A stretch of DNA of 16,601 nucleotides, taken from the NCBI GenBank assembly GCA_050701635.1, contig JBOGDF010000089.1, positions 1 to 16,601 on the forward strand, in the 5' to 3' direction. A program made the translations under genes and the position numbers. The DNA comes from WHSM01 sp050701635. Lineage in GTDB: Bacteria; Actinomycetota; Actinomycetes; Mycobacteriales; Micromonosporaceae. Each line of letters starts with the position of its first letter. Position 1 is the first letter of the stretch. A model generated the notes under the pieces. The model made no database searches, had not been told where the DNA came from, and saw nothing but the letters and a program-made list of their open reading frames with translations. Shown here one piece after another: positions 6,734-14,054 of this stretch.

Positions 6734-7428
6734 TGCCCGATCCTGGCCCGGGTCCGTGCGGCTGACAGGGCCCGGATCTCCTCGGCCAGGAGTGCTGCGA
6801 GCGCGCGGTGGGCGTCTCGGGCCAGGTGTACGCCGTCGCCGCCCACCGAAGCCACCGATGCCGCGTCGGCGTACGCCACGCCCCGCCGGCTGGCCACCGC
6901 CCGCAGCTGCTCCGCGATCCGCCGTGACGCCGCAGCCGACGTGCTGTCGTACAGGTCGCCGCAGACCCGCGCGAAGTCGGGTCGGGTGTCGTCGACGGGG
7001 GTGGGGCTGATCAGCAGCACCGCCGGCGGTCCCCCGTCCTGGCTGGCCGCCTCGGTCTCGATCACGTCGACGTACCGGTCGAGTGCGGAGGCGATCTCGG
7101 CGGGTGACTGGCGGAACTCGATCTTCACGTCGTTGGTGCCGAGCATCACGACCACGACATCGAGCGGATTATGGCTGCGTACGCAGGGCAGCAGGTAGTT
7201 CAGCCCGTTGCGGCCGGGTCGATCCGGGTCGGCGTGATCCACCGCCGTGGTACGCCCACCCATGCCCTCCTCGATGACGTCGTACCCGGCGCCGAGCAGG
7301 GTCTGGAGTTGCCCTGTCCACCGGACGTCGACCGGCCAGCGGCGCAGCCCGACCTCCTCGGAGGGGCAGCCGAAGGTGTTGGAGTCGCCGTAGCACAGCA
7401 CGCGGAGGGCAGCCGGATTCGTGAGCAC
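6730..7428 (-). CDS. SGNH/GDSL-type esterase or lipase
   Basis: Hydrolase of 232 residues with the four SGNH blocks: GDSNTFG with catalytic Ser16, GMGGRT with Gly58, GTND with Asn99, and DGVH with Asp198 and His201. All catalytic residues are present, so an active esterase is expected. There is no signal peptide (it starts VLTNPAALRVLCYGDS), so it is probably cytoplasmic and could act on small esters or acylated sugars; the substrate is unknown. Start GTG 7428 has no ribosome binding site but has a well placed -10 hexamer (TAGCAT) 6 bases upstream, suggesting a leaderless transcript. It diverges from the enoyl-CoA hydratase gene. Its TAG stop lies in the CTAG at 6730-6733 shared with the yccF stop. 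Confidence 0.9.
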   Translation of the reverse strand: MLTNPAALRVLCYGDSNTFGCPSEEVGLRRWPVDVRWTGQLQTLLGAGYDVIEEGMGGRTTAVDHADPDRPGRNGLNYLLPCVRSHNPLDVVVVMLGTNDVKIEFRQSPAEIASALDRYVDVIETEAASQDGGPPAVLLISPTPVDDTRPDFARVCGDLYDSTSAAASRRIAEQLRAVASRRGVAYADAASVASVGGDGVHLARDAHRALAALLAEEIRALSAARTRARIGH

Positions 7429-7434
7429 CGGCCG

Positions 7435-7440
7435 ATGCTA
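7435..7440 (-). promoter_or_regulatory. Candidate -10 element of a leaderless SGNH transcript
   Basis: TAGCAT on the minus strand matches the actinobacterial TANNNT -10 pattern and ends 6 bases before the GTG start, so transcription would begin at the start codon. This fits the lack of any ribosome binding site. No clear -35 is visible. Confidence 0.4.
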
Positions 7441-7459
7441 GCCCGGGCATCGGGCGCTG

Positions 7460-7490
7460 TCGGTCGGGCGGACGCACCGACCGATAGGCT
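7460..7490 (+). promoter_or_regulatory. Candidate promoter and operator of the enoyl-CoA hydratase operon
   Basis: A -10-like TAGGCT (7485-7490) lies 34 bases before the GTG start. Directly upstream of it is a perfect 8-bp inverted repeat, TCGGTCGG (7460-7467) and CCGACCGA (7477-7484), with a 9-base spacer, covering the -35 to -10 interval. A repressor bound there would block the promoter. The regulator is not in the window. Confidence 0.42.
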
Positions 7491-7524
7491 GCCCGGACAG
7501 GCCCCGCGAGCTGGAGGTACGCAG

Positions 7525-8307
7525 GTGGGAGAGTTCGTCCGCTTCGAAGCCGACCCTGAGGGCGTCGCCGGGATCGGCGTGATCCGGCTGGAACGGCCGC
7601 CGATGAACGCGCTGAACCGCCAGGTCCAGGAGGAGCTGCGGGCTGCCGCCGCCGAGGCCACGGCCAGCGAAGCCAGAGCCATCGTGGTGTACGGAGGCGA
7701 GAAGGTCTTCGCCGCCGGCGCCGACATCAAAGAGATGGCGGACATGTCGTACACCGACATGGTGGCCCGGGCCGGAGCGCTCTCCAGCGCGTTCGACGCG
7801 ATCGCGAAGATCCCGGTGCCGGTGATCGCCGCGATCACCGGGTACGCACTCGGCGGCGGCTGCGAGCTGGCGCTCGCCTGCGACCTGCGGATCGTGGCCG
7901 ACAACGCCAAGCTCGGACAGCCCGAGATCAAGCTCGGCATCATCCCGGGCGCCGGCGGTACGCAGAGGCTGTCCCGCCTCGTCGGGCCGTCGAAGGCGAA
8001 GGACATCATCTTCACCGGCCGGTTCGTCGAGGCCGAGGAGGCCGCCCGGATCGGGCTGGCGGATCAGGTGGTCCCGGCCGCCGAGGTCTACCCCGCCGCC
8101 ATCGAGTACGCCAAGCAGTTCGCCGAGGGGCCGGCGCAGGCGCTGCGTGCGGCGAAGACCGCGATCGACGGCGGTCTCGCGGTCGACCTGGCGAGCGGGC
8201 TGGCGTTGGAGAGCCACCTGTTCGCGGGGCTGTTCGCCACCGAGGACCGCCAGATCGGCATGGACGCGTTCGTCGCGAAGCAGCCGCCGAAGTTCACCGG
8301 AAAGTAG
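7525..8307 (+). CDS. Enoyl-CoA hydratase/isomerase family protein
   Basis: Crotonase-fold enzyme of 260 residues, the usual length. The oxyanion-hole segments are present (AAGADIKE at 63-70 and YALGGGCELA at 107-116), as are both catalytic glutamates of true hydratases: Glu114 in GGGCELA and Glu134 in GQPEIKLGIIPGAGGTQRL. It most likely hydrates 2-enoyl-CoA to 3-hydroxyacyl-CoA in fatty-acid or amino-acid breakdown in the cytoplasm. Start GTG 7525 is set by GGAGG (7513-7517) 7 bases upstream; the open frame extends further 5' but only through the promoter region. A methyltransferase gene follows after 5 bases, so the two are co-transcribed, without an obvious pathway link. Confidence 0.95.
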   Translation: MGEFVRFEADPEGVAGIGVIRLERPPMNALNRQVQEELRAAAAEATASEARAIVVYGGEKVFAAGADIKEMADMSYTDMVARAGALSSAFDAIAKIPVPVIAAITGYALGGGCELALACDLRIVADNAKLGQPEIKLGIIPGAGGTQRLSRLVGPSKAKDIIFTGRFVEAEEAARIGLADQVVPAAEVYPAAIEYAKQFAEGPAQALRAAKTAIDGGLAVDLASGLALESHLFAGLFATEDRQIGMDAFVAKQPPKFTGK

Positions 8308-8312
8308 GGCGC

Positions 8313-9254
8313 ATGGCAACCAACCCGGGCTGGGACGAGGTCGAGGCGGCGCGCAGCGACCCGAAGCAGGCGAACATCCTCTACCACGACTGGGAAGCCG
8401 ACACGTACGACGAGAAGTGGTCGATCTCGTACGACGAGCGGTGCATCGCGTACGCCCGGGACCGGTTCGCGTACGTCGCGGGGGAGGACGGCTGGCCGTA
8501 CCCGACCGCGCTGGAGCTGGGCTGCGGCACCGGCTTCTTCATGATCAACCTGATGCAGGCGGGTGTGATCAAGCAGGGCTCCGTCACCGACATCTCCCCG
8601 AAGATGGTCGAGGTGGCCCAGCGCAACGCGGCGGGGCTGGGGCTCGAGCTGGAGGGCCGGGCGGCGGACGCGGAGCGGATCCCGTACCACGACAACTCAT
8701 TTGATCTTGTGGTGGGCCACGCGGTGCTGCACCACATCCCCGACATCGAAGCGGCGATGCGCGAGGTGCTGCGGGTGCTCAAGCCAGGCGGCCGGTTCGT
8801 CTTCGCCGGCGACCCGACCCGGATCGGCGACTGGTACGCCCGCCGGCTCGGCCGGCTCACCTGGTGGGCCACCACCAACGTCACGAAGCTGCCCGGGCTG
8901 ACCGCGTGGCGCAAGCCGCAGGAACAGCTCGACGAGTCGAGCGCGGCCGCCGCCCTGGAGGCCGTCGTCGACCTGCACACCTTCGTGCCGTCCGAGCTGC
9001 GCGACACCGCACGGCGCGCGGGCGCGGCGCAGGTCGAGGTGAAGACCGAGGAGCTGACCGCGGCGCTGTTCGGCTGGCCGGTACGCACCTTCGAGTCGGC
9101 GGTGCCCGAACAGCGGCTCGGCTTCGGCTGGCGGATGTTCGCCTACCGCGCGTGGCAGGCGCTGTCCGCCGTGGACGGCGCGGTGCTGCGCCACGTACTG
9201 CCCCGGGACATCTTCTACAACGTCCTGGTCACCGGTACCAAACCCATCGCATAG
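8313..9254 (+). CDS. Class I SAM-dependent methyltransferase
   Basis: Protein of 313 residues with a UbiE/Methyltransf_11-type Rossmann core: motif I LELGCGTGFF (about 67-76) binding SAM, an acidic loop at VTDISPKMVE (91-100), motif II-like DLVVGHAVLHHIPD (131-144), and motif III VLKPGGRFVFAGDP (155-168). The C-terminal 140 residues form an extension, with an Ala-rich helix and a conserved-looking end (MFAYRAWQALSAVDGAVLRHVLP), that probably forms the substrate site. The acceptor could be a lipid, quinone or small molecule and cannot be told from sequence. ATG 8313 lies 5 bases after the enoyl-CoA hydratase stop with a weak TAGGG binding site, so it is the second gene of that operon. Confidence 0.92.
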   Translation: MATNPGWDEVEAARSDPKQANILYHDWEADTYDEKWSISYDERCIAYARDRFAYVAGEDGWPYPTALELGCGTGFFMINLMQAGVIKQGSVTDISPKMVEVAQRNAAGLGLELEGRAADAERIPYHDNSFDLVVGHAVLHHIPDIEAAMREVLRVLKPGGRFVFAGDPTRIGDWYARRLGRLTWWATTNVTKLPGLTAWRKPQEQLDESSAAAALEAVVDLHTFVPSELRDTARRAGAAQVEVKTEELTAALFGWPVRTFESAVPEQRLGFGWRMFAYRAWQALSAVDGAVLRHVLPRDIFYNVLVTGTKPIA

Positions 9255-9296
9255 GACACCCGAACGGCCGATTGTCCGGTGTACGCCCGGTCAGGT

Positions 9297-9333
9297 GTGA
9301 TGGGCGGCGATTCGCCCATCGCTCGCCCATCAC
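9297..9333. promoter_or_regulatory. Two mutually exclusive hairpins upstream of the FG-GAP gene
   Basis: The segment GTGATGGGCG (9297-9306) can pair either with CGCCCATC at 9313-9320 (8 bp, 6-base loop) or with CGCCCATCAC at 9324-9333 (10 bp, 17-base loop), because the right arm is present twice. The second hairpin ends directly at the GGGGG (9334-9338) that would serve as ribosome binding site. This could be a terminator for the methyltransferase operon, an operator, or a translational control element. Confidence 0.4.
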
Positions 9334-9345
9334 GGGGGTACGTCC

Positions 9346-10800
9346 ATGCGCCAGTCCTTCGCGCGCCGCTTCGTCCTTGCGGCTGCCATCGTCGTGTTCT
9401 CCTCGGCTGGTGCCGTCCTGGTGGCGCAGGCAGGTGACTTCGTCCAGCCCAACGACAGCGACTTCGACTGCGACGGCGTACGCGACTCGGTGTCGGCGGA
9501 CACCAGCGCGACTGTCAATGGTGATCCGGGTGCCGGTGCGGTCACCGTGACGATGAGCAGCGCCGGCAGGTTGGTTATCACACAGGACACCGAAGGAGTA
9601 CCAGGTGTCGCCGAGCCCCGAGACGGATTCGGCTGGGCCTACGCGGCGTACGACCGGAACAAGGACGGCTGCGACGACCTGGTGATCGGGGCTCCATTCG
9701 AGGACGCCGGCCCGACCAAGGACACGGGCATCGCCTACCTCATTCCTGGCTCGTCAGCGGCCGGGCTCGCGACCGCACAGACGAAGGTGCTTGAGCAGGG
9801 CTCAGGCGGCTTACCCGGTGTTCCCGAGGCCGGCGACTTGTTCGGCTCCATGATGGCGGCCGGGGCGACCAGCACGGGCATTCCGTTTCTGATCATTGGC
9901 GCTTCGGGCGAGAGCCGGGGCTCGATCAGGGAGTCCGGCGTCATCTACTACATCCGGCCCGACGTAGTCGCCGCCTTTGACCAGAGCCTGCGGGGTCTCG
10001 CGACTGACCCGTGGTACGGCGAGGACTTCGGCTCGACGATCGCGGCCTCCGACCGGCATTTCGCCGTCAGCGCACCGGGCGAGCAGGTAGACCAGGGCAG
10101 CGATGGGCTGGTTCACGTGTTCAGCCACACGCTCTTCGAGGGTCGCCCGAAGCCGATCGCCAATATCAGCCAGAATTCGCCGGGCATCTCGGGTGTCGCG
10201 GAGGCTGAAGACTACTTTGGTGACGCGTTGTCTGTGCTCCCGTACCAGCCGTCGAGCAGCAGCGCGGTAGGCGCGCTGGTTGCGGTGGGAAGCCCGGGCG
10301 AAGACATCGGCAGCGTGGATCGGGCCGGGATGTCGCATCTGATCTATGTGTCGGCAACCGGCGGCGTGAGCGAGTTGCTGGCCGTCAACCAGGGCACTTC
10401 GGGCGTGTCGAGCTCGCCAGAGCCGTGGGACGTGTTCGGGAGCGCCACAGTGCTGGCCAACCTCGACCCGACCGCCAAGGCTGCGACTCCCCAGACCGCG
10501 GTCTGGGTGGTCGGTGTGCCGGGTGAGAGCACCCACTACACATACAGGGGTGCGGTGCACGTGTTCCGCCCCGGCTGGCGGCCCGGTCAGAATGACATCA
10601 CGGTGGATCCAGGTGAGTACGGGCTCCGTTCCGACCCGAGCTACGCGCCGATCTGGATACGTGCCACATCGGGCCACTTCCAGCTCGCTTCCAACGGGTC
10701 CTCGGATGTGATGGAGTGCAACTGGGTGCCATGGGCCAACATCCTCAACGGCGCGTCCGAGCCGGTGCTGGTCAAGCCCGACGACTGCGGGCGGCACTGA
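9346..10800 (+). CDS. Secreted FG-GAP repeat (integrin-alpha-like beta-propeller) protein
   Basis: Protein of 484 residues with a Sec signal peptide (basic start MRQSFARR, hydrophobic core, likely cleavage after AQA at 29) and no lipobox or membrane anchor, so probably released. Five FG-GAP-like blades are recognisable by a repeated G-x-(S/P)-G-V-x4-E-x2-D-x-F-G pattern with FG at 95, 166, 228, 291 and 364, each followed by a (V/I)(I/G)(G/A)xPGE-type strand. Only the first blade keeps a full calcium loop (DRNKDGCDD, 103-111); an Asp-rich segment near the N-terminus (DSDFDCDGVRD, 37-47) may also bind calcium. The C-terminal 75 residues form a separate part with two Cys. Such proteins usually mediate adhesion or protein contacts; the partner is unknown. 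ATG 9346 has a GGGGG sequence 7 bases upstream. Confidence 0.9.
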   Translation: MRQSFARRFVLAAAIVVFSSAGAVLVAQAGDFVQPNDSDFDCDGVRDSVSADTSATVNGDPGAGAVTVTMSSAGRLVITQDTEGVPGVAEPRDGFGWAYAAYDRNKDGCDDLVIGAPFEDAGPTKDTGIAYLIPGSSAAGLATAQTKVLEQGSGGLPGVPEAGDLFGSMMAAGATSTGIPFLIIGASGESRGSIRESGVIYYIRPDVVAAFDQSLRGLATDPWYGEDFGSTIAASDRHFAVSAPGEQVDQGSDGLVHVFSHTLFEGRPKPIANISQNSPGISGVAEAEDYFGDALSVLPYQPSSSSAVGALVAVGSPGEDIGSVDRAGMSHLIYVSATGGVSELLAVNQGTSGVSSSPEPWDVFGSATVLANLDPTAKAATPQTAVWVVGVPGESTHYTYRGAVHVFRPGWRPGQNDITVDPGEYGLRSDPSYAPIWIRATSGHFQLASNGSSDVMECNWVPWANILNGASEPVLVKPDDCGRH

Positions 10801-10809
10801 CCCGGGCAG

Positions 10810-10826
10810 GATTGCGTACCGCAATC
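10810..10826. terminator. Short hairpin after the FG-GAP gene
   Basis: Perfect 7-bp inverted repeat GATTGCG-TAC-CGCAATC starting 10 bases after the FG-GAP stop codon. It has a 3-base loop and no T-tract (TGGGGG follows). It could be a weak terminator or a site before the ACT gene. Confidence 0.4.
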
Positions 10827-10885
10827 TGGGGGAAACAACAGCGCGGGAGGGTAGAGCGGCACGGGCCTGGCGAGAGGGGCTGACG

Positions 10886-11530
10886 ATGCTGCTGCAGGTA
10901 CGGGTTCGACTGGCCGACCGCCCGGGTTCGCTGGGGCGGGTGACCTGGCTGCTCGGCGCGCTCGGGGTGGACATCCAGCAGGTGGTGGTGCTGGGTCGGG
11001 AGAGTGGGCGCGCGGTCGACGACTTCACCGTACGGTTGCCGGGGTCGGTGTCCCGGGAGCGGATGATCGCCACCCTGGAGGACGTGCCGGGCGTGCTGGT
11101 GGACGGGGTGTGGCCGGCGGCGGCCGCACTGGGGGCGTCGTCGGACGTGGCGGTGCTGGGGCAGCTCGCGGCGGATCCGGAACGTGGGCTGGCGATCCTG
11201 GTGGACGCGTCGCCGCGCCTGTTCGGGGCGCACTGGGCGGCGCTGGCGTCCGGCACCGGGGTGCTGCACGCCAGCGTGGACGCGCCGGCCGAGGTGCTGG
11301 TGCCGGAGCCGGTGCGGGCGCGGGCGTACCGGTCCGACGACGGCCGCCACCAGTACGCGATGGCGCCGTTCGGTGTCGACGCCGGGCTGGTGCTGGTGGT
11401 GGCGCGGGCCGACGCGCCCGGCTTCCACGTGGCCGAGGTGGACCGGCTGATCGAGCTGGTCAACGCCGCTCAGGTGGTGCTCGCCGACCACACCGCCGCC
11501 CTCACCTCCGCCGCACACCCCGTCTCGTAA
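10886..11530 (+). CDS. ACT-domain protein
   Basis: Protein of 214 residues. The N-terminal about 75 residues form an ACT domain (LLQVRVRLADRPGSLGRV, then LLGALGVDIQQVVVL and DDFTVRLPG), a fold that commonly binds amino acids to regulate metabolism. Residues about 85-205 look like a GAF-like or divergent regulatory domain (strands LAILVDASPRLF and DAGLVLVVARADAPGF, C-terminal helix VDRLIELVNAAQVVLADHT); this second assignment is tentative. No catalytic domain is seen, so it is probably a small regulatory or sensing protein. ATG 10886 is preceded by GAGAGGGG with about 6 bases between. It appears to be a single-gene unit; a C-rich tract follows the stop. Confidence 0.8.
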   Translation: MLLQVRVRLADRPGSLGRVTWLLGALGVDIQQVVVLGRESGRAVDDFTVRLPGSVSRERMIATLEDVPGVLVDGVWPAAAALGASSDVAVLGQLAADPERGLAILVDASPRLFGAHWAALASGTGVLHASVDAPAEVLVPEPVRARAYRSDDGRHQYAMAPFGVDAGLVLVVARADAPGFHVAEVDRLIELVNAAQVVLADHTAALTSAAHPVS

Positions 11531-11597
11531 CCCCCCCGCCCCCGCCTCCGCGCCGGGCGCTCCCGGGTCGCGCCCGCGTCGCGGTCGGTGGGCCTTG

Positions 11598-11663
11598 AAG
11601 ATCGCTGTCTGGGGAACGGAACGGCGAGCCGCGGCTGCGATTCGTACCCGAAACGATGATCTT
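11598..11663. repeat. 66-bp bounded inverted-repeat segment, possible dispersed repeat
   Basis: Bounded by AAGATC (11598-11603) and its inverse GATCTT (11658-11663), with a perfect 10-bp palindrome AGCCGCGGCT (11627-11636) inside. It lies in the 195-bp gap between the ACT and acyltransferase genes. The lower-GC, non-coding character sets it apart from its surroundings. Only one copy is present in the window, so dispersal is a guess. The preceding part of the gap (11531-11597) is C-rich with nothing recognisable. Confidence 0.3.
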
Positions 11664-11712
11664 GGGATTTGCGGGTGACTGGCGGCGGCCGCGCCGGCAC
11701 GGGCCGGGCGTG

Positions 11713-11718
11713 TACGTT
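11713..11718 (+). promoter_or_regulatory. Candidate -10 element of a leaderless acyltransferase-ThDP enzyme transcript
   Basis: TACGTT fits TANNNT and ends 7 bases before ATG 11726, which has no ribosome binding site upstream. This spacing is that of leaderless actinobacterial mRNAs. No convincing -35 is visible. Confidence 0.4.
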
Positions 11719-11725
11719 GACGGCC

Positions 11726-12418
11726 ATGCGGTACAGCCCCCGGCGGGACGCCCGGCGCGCGCGGTTCCTCACGCTCGCGTCGCTGCGCTGGATGCTGCGG
11801 CACCGCGCGTACACCCCGTGGTATCTGGTGCGCTACTGGCGGCTGGCCCGGCTGCTGCTCACCCAACCGGGAGTGGTCTGCGAGGGGTTGATCTTCCTCG
11901 ACAAGGGCACCGAGATCCAGGCGCGTACCGGGTACGGCCGGGTCTTCATCGGCGCCTGGACCCACGTCGGGCGGGGCGCCGCGATCCGGGCCCACGAGGG
12001 GACGCTGCGGGTCGGCGCCAAGTCGATCATCGGGCGCGACACCACGATCAACGCGTACCTCGACGTGGAGCTCGGGGAGGCGGCGCTGCTCGCCGACCGG
12101 GTCTACATCTCCGACTTCGACCACAAGGCCGACGACCTGACCGTCCCGATCAAGGACCAGGGGATCCTGAAAACCCCGGTGCGGATCGGTCGCGACGTCT
12201 GGATCGGCACCAAGGCCACGGTCACCCGGGGGGTACGCATCGGCCCCGGCAGCATCGTCGGCGCCAACGCGGTGGTGACCCGGGACGTGCTGCCGTACTC
12301 GGTGGTGGGCGGCGTACCGGCCAGGTTCATCAAGAGGCGCGAGCCGGCGAAGCCGAAGCCGGTGCGGGTCCGGGCGGTGACCAACGGCGCCCGAGCAGCG
12401 ACGAGGAGCAGCCGGTGA
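11726..12418 (+). CDS. Left-handed beta-helix (hexapeptide repeat) acyltransferase
   Basis: Protein of 230 residues of the WbbJ/maltose-O-acetyltransferase type. A basic N-terminal region (MRYSPRRDARRARF, then LRWMLRHRAYTPWYLVRYWRLARLLL), probably amphipathic and membrane-associating, precedes hexapeptide repeats from about 55 to 200: IGAWTHVGRGAAI, LRVGAKSIIGRDTTI, then VRIGRDVWIGTKATVTRGV and RIGPGSIVGANAVVTRDVLP. The ISDFDHK segment carries the His typical of the active site, and VVGGVPARFIKRR is the family C-terminal signature. It should transfer an acyl, probably acetyl, group to a sugar or similar acceptor. Start at ATG 11726; an earlier in-frame start adds non-conserved sequence. Its stop overlaps the next gene by GTGA. 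Confidence 0.9.
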   Translation: MRYSPRRDARRARFLTLASLRWMLRHRAYTPWYLVRYWRLARLLLTQPGVVCEGLIFLDKGTEIQARTGYGRVFIGAWTHVGRGAAIRAHEGTLRVGAKSIIGRDTTINAYLDVELGEAALLADRVYISDFDHKADDLTVPIKDQGILKTPVRIGRDVWIGTKATVTRGVRIGPGSIVGANAVVTRDVLPYSVVGGVPARFIKRREPAKPKPVRVRAVTNGARAATRSSR

Positions 12419-14043
12419 CGGAGACGATCGACGGTCACGGCGGTGACCTCGCTCTGGCGGTGCTACGGGGGTACGGCGTCGAAGAGCTGTTCACGCTCTC
12501 CGGCGGCCACGTGTTCCCGCTGTACGACGCGGCGCACCGTACCGGGGTGAGGCTGCTCGACGTACGGCACGAGCAGACCGCGGTGTTCGCCGCGGAGGCG
12601 GTGGCGAAGCTGCGGCAGCGACCCGGGCTGGCGGTGCTCACCGCCGGTCCGGGGGTCACCAACGGGGTCTCCGCGATCACCAGCGCCCACTTCAACGGCT
12701 CCCCGGTGGTGGTGCTCGGCGGACGCGCGCCGCAGTGGCGCTGGGGCGCGGGCAGCCTGCAGGAGCTGGACCACGTACCGATCGTGGAGTCGGTCACCAA
12801 GCACGCCGCGACGGTGACCGCCACCGACGCGATCCCGGCGGAGGTGACGGCCGCGGTGACCGCCGCGCTCACCCCGCACCGCGGCCCGGTGTTCCTCGAC
12901 TTCCCGCTCGACGTGATCTTCTCGCAGGCCTCGGTCGCGGTGCCGGTGCCGGCGCCGTCGCCGCTCCCGGTGCTGGCGCCGGACCCCGACGAGCTGGCGA
13001 AGGCCGGTGCGCTGATCGGGCGCGCCGAACGACCCATGATCATCGCGGGCTCGGACGTGCTCACCGGCGGCGCCGTCGCCGCGCTGCGGGAGTGTGCCGA
13101 GTCGCTGCGGATCCCGGTGTACGCCAACGGCATGGGCCGCGGCTGCCTGCCGCCGTCGCACGAGCTGGCGTTCTCGCGCAGCCGGCGCGCCGCGTTGAAA
13201 GCCGCCGACGTGGTGGTCGTGGTCGGCACCCCGCTGGACTTCCGGCTGGGGTTCGGTGATTTCGGTGAGGCCCAGGTGGTGCACGTGGTGGACGCTGTCT
13301 CCCAGCGTGCCGGCCATGTGGCGGTCGCAGCGGCACCTACCGGCGATCTGCGGGCGACCCTGGAGGCGCTCGCGGACTACGCCGGCGAGCGGGTCGACCA
13401 CACCGACTGGGTTTCGCAGCTTCGCGCCGCCGAGGACGCCGCCCGGGAGGCCGAGCGGGACGCCCTGGAAGCCGACACCGACCCGATCAAACCATCCCGG
13501 GTGTACGGCGAGCTGCGCCGCGCACTCGACCCGGACGCGGTGGTGATCGGCGACGGCGGCGACTTCGTCTCGTACGCGGGGAAGTACCTCGACCCGGGCG
13601 CGCCCGGCTGCTGGCTGGACCCGGGCCCGTACGGCTGTCTCGGCACCGGCCTCGGGTACGCCATGGGCGCCCGTACCGTCTACCCGGACCGGCAGCTGGT
13701 GCTGCTGCTCGGCGACGGCGCCGCGGGCTTCTCGCTGATGGACGCCGAGTCGCTCGCGCGGCAGCGGCTGCCGGTGGTGATCGTGGTCGGCAACAACGGC
13801 ATCTGGGGTCTGGAAAAGCACCCGATGAAGGCGCTGTACGGCTACGACGTCGCCGCCGACCTGCAACCCGGACTGCGGTACGACGACGTGGTGACCGCGC
13901 TCGGCGGCGCCGGCGAGACCGTCTCCAAGCCAGGCGACCTGGGCGCCGCGCTGCAACGCGCCTTCGACGCCGACGTGCCCTACCTGGTGAACGTCCTCAC
14001 CGACCCCGCCGACGCGTACCCCCGCTCCTCCAACCTGGCCTGA
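12415..14043 (+). CDS. ilvG: Thiamine-diphosphate-dependent enzyme, acetolactate synthase-like (mycobacterial IlvG type)
   Basis: Protein of 542 residues with the three-domain architecture of the acetolactate synthase/decarboxylase family: the PYR domain (about 5-170) with the conserved catalytic Glu53 in RHEQTAVFAAEA, a central domain (about 190-330), and the PP domain with the ThDP motif GDG (433-435) to NN (460-461). The ends and motifs (FTLSGGHVFPLYD, NNGIWGLEKHPMKALYGYD, VNVLTDPADAYPRSSNLA) match my recollection of mycobacterial IlvG (Rv1820), whose exact reaction is not well established; a true anabolic acetolactate synthase role is not proved. Start GTG 12415 overlaps the acyltransferase stop (GTGA) and has GAGGAG 6 bases upstream, so translation is coupled. 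No regulatory small subunit gene is adjacent, unlike ilvBN operons. Confidence 0.92.
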   Translation: MTETIDGHGGDLALAVLRGYGVEELFTLSGGHVFPLYDAAHRTGVRLLDVRHEQTAVFAAEAVAKLRQRPGLAVLTAGPGVTNGVSAITSAHFNGSPVVVLGGRAPQWRWGAGSLQELDHVPIVESVTKHAATVTATDAIPAEVTAAVTAALTPHRGPVFLDFPLDVIFSQASVAVPVPAPSPLPVLAPDPDELAKAGALIGRAERPMIIAGSDVLTGGAVAALRECAESLRIPVYANGMGRGCLPPSHELAFSRSRRAALKAADVVVVVGTPLDFRLGFGDFGEAQVVHVVDAVSQRAGHVAVAAAPTGDLRATLEALADYAGERVDHTDWVSQLRAAEDAAREAERDALEADTDPIKPSRVYGELRRALDPDAVVIGDGGDFVSYAGKYLDPGAPGCWLDPGPYGCLGTGLGYAMGARTVYPDRQLVLLLGDGAAGFSLMDAESLARQRLPVVIVVGNNGIWGLEKHPMKALYGYDVAADLQPGLRYDDVVTALGGAGETVSKPGDLGAALQRAFDADVPYLVNVLTDPADAYPRSSNLA

Positions 14044-14054
14044 GCGCCCTGGTT

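Noticed and set aside
7171..7524. 5' extension of the enoyl-CoA hydratase frame
   Set aside because: It would run antisense through the SGNH gene and the promoter; GTG 7525 has a proper ribosome binding site and gives the normal family length.
9811..12124. Long minus-strand open frames opposite the FG-GAP, ACT and acyltransferase genes
   Set aside because: They cover several real plus-strand genes and intergenic gaps, with Arg/His/Pro-rich sequence lacking any domain.
12415..14043. Oxalyl-CoA decarboxylase or anabolic IlvB
   Set aside because: End motifs and central-domain segments match the IlvG-type group better, and there is no adjacent small-subunit or formyl-CoA transferase gene; not fully excluded.
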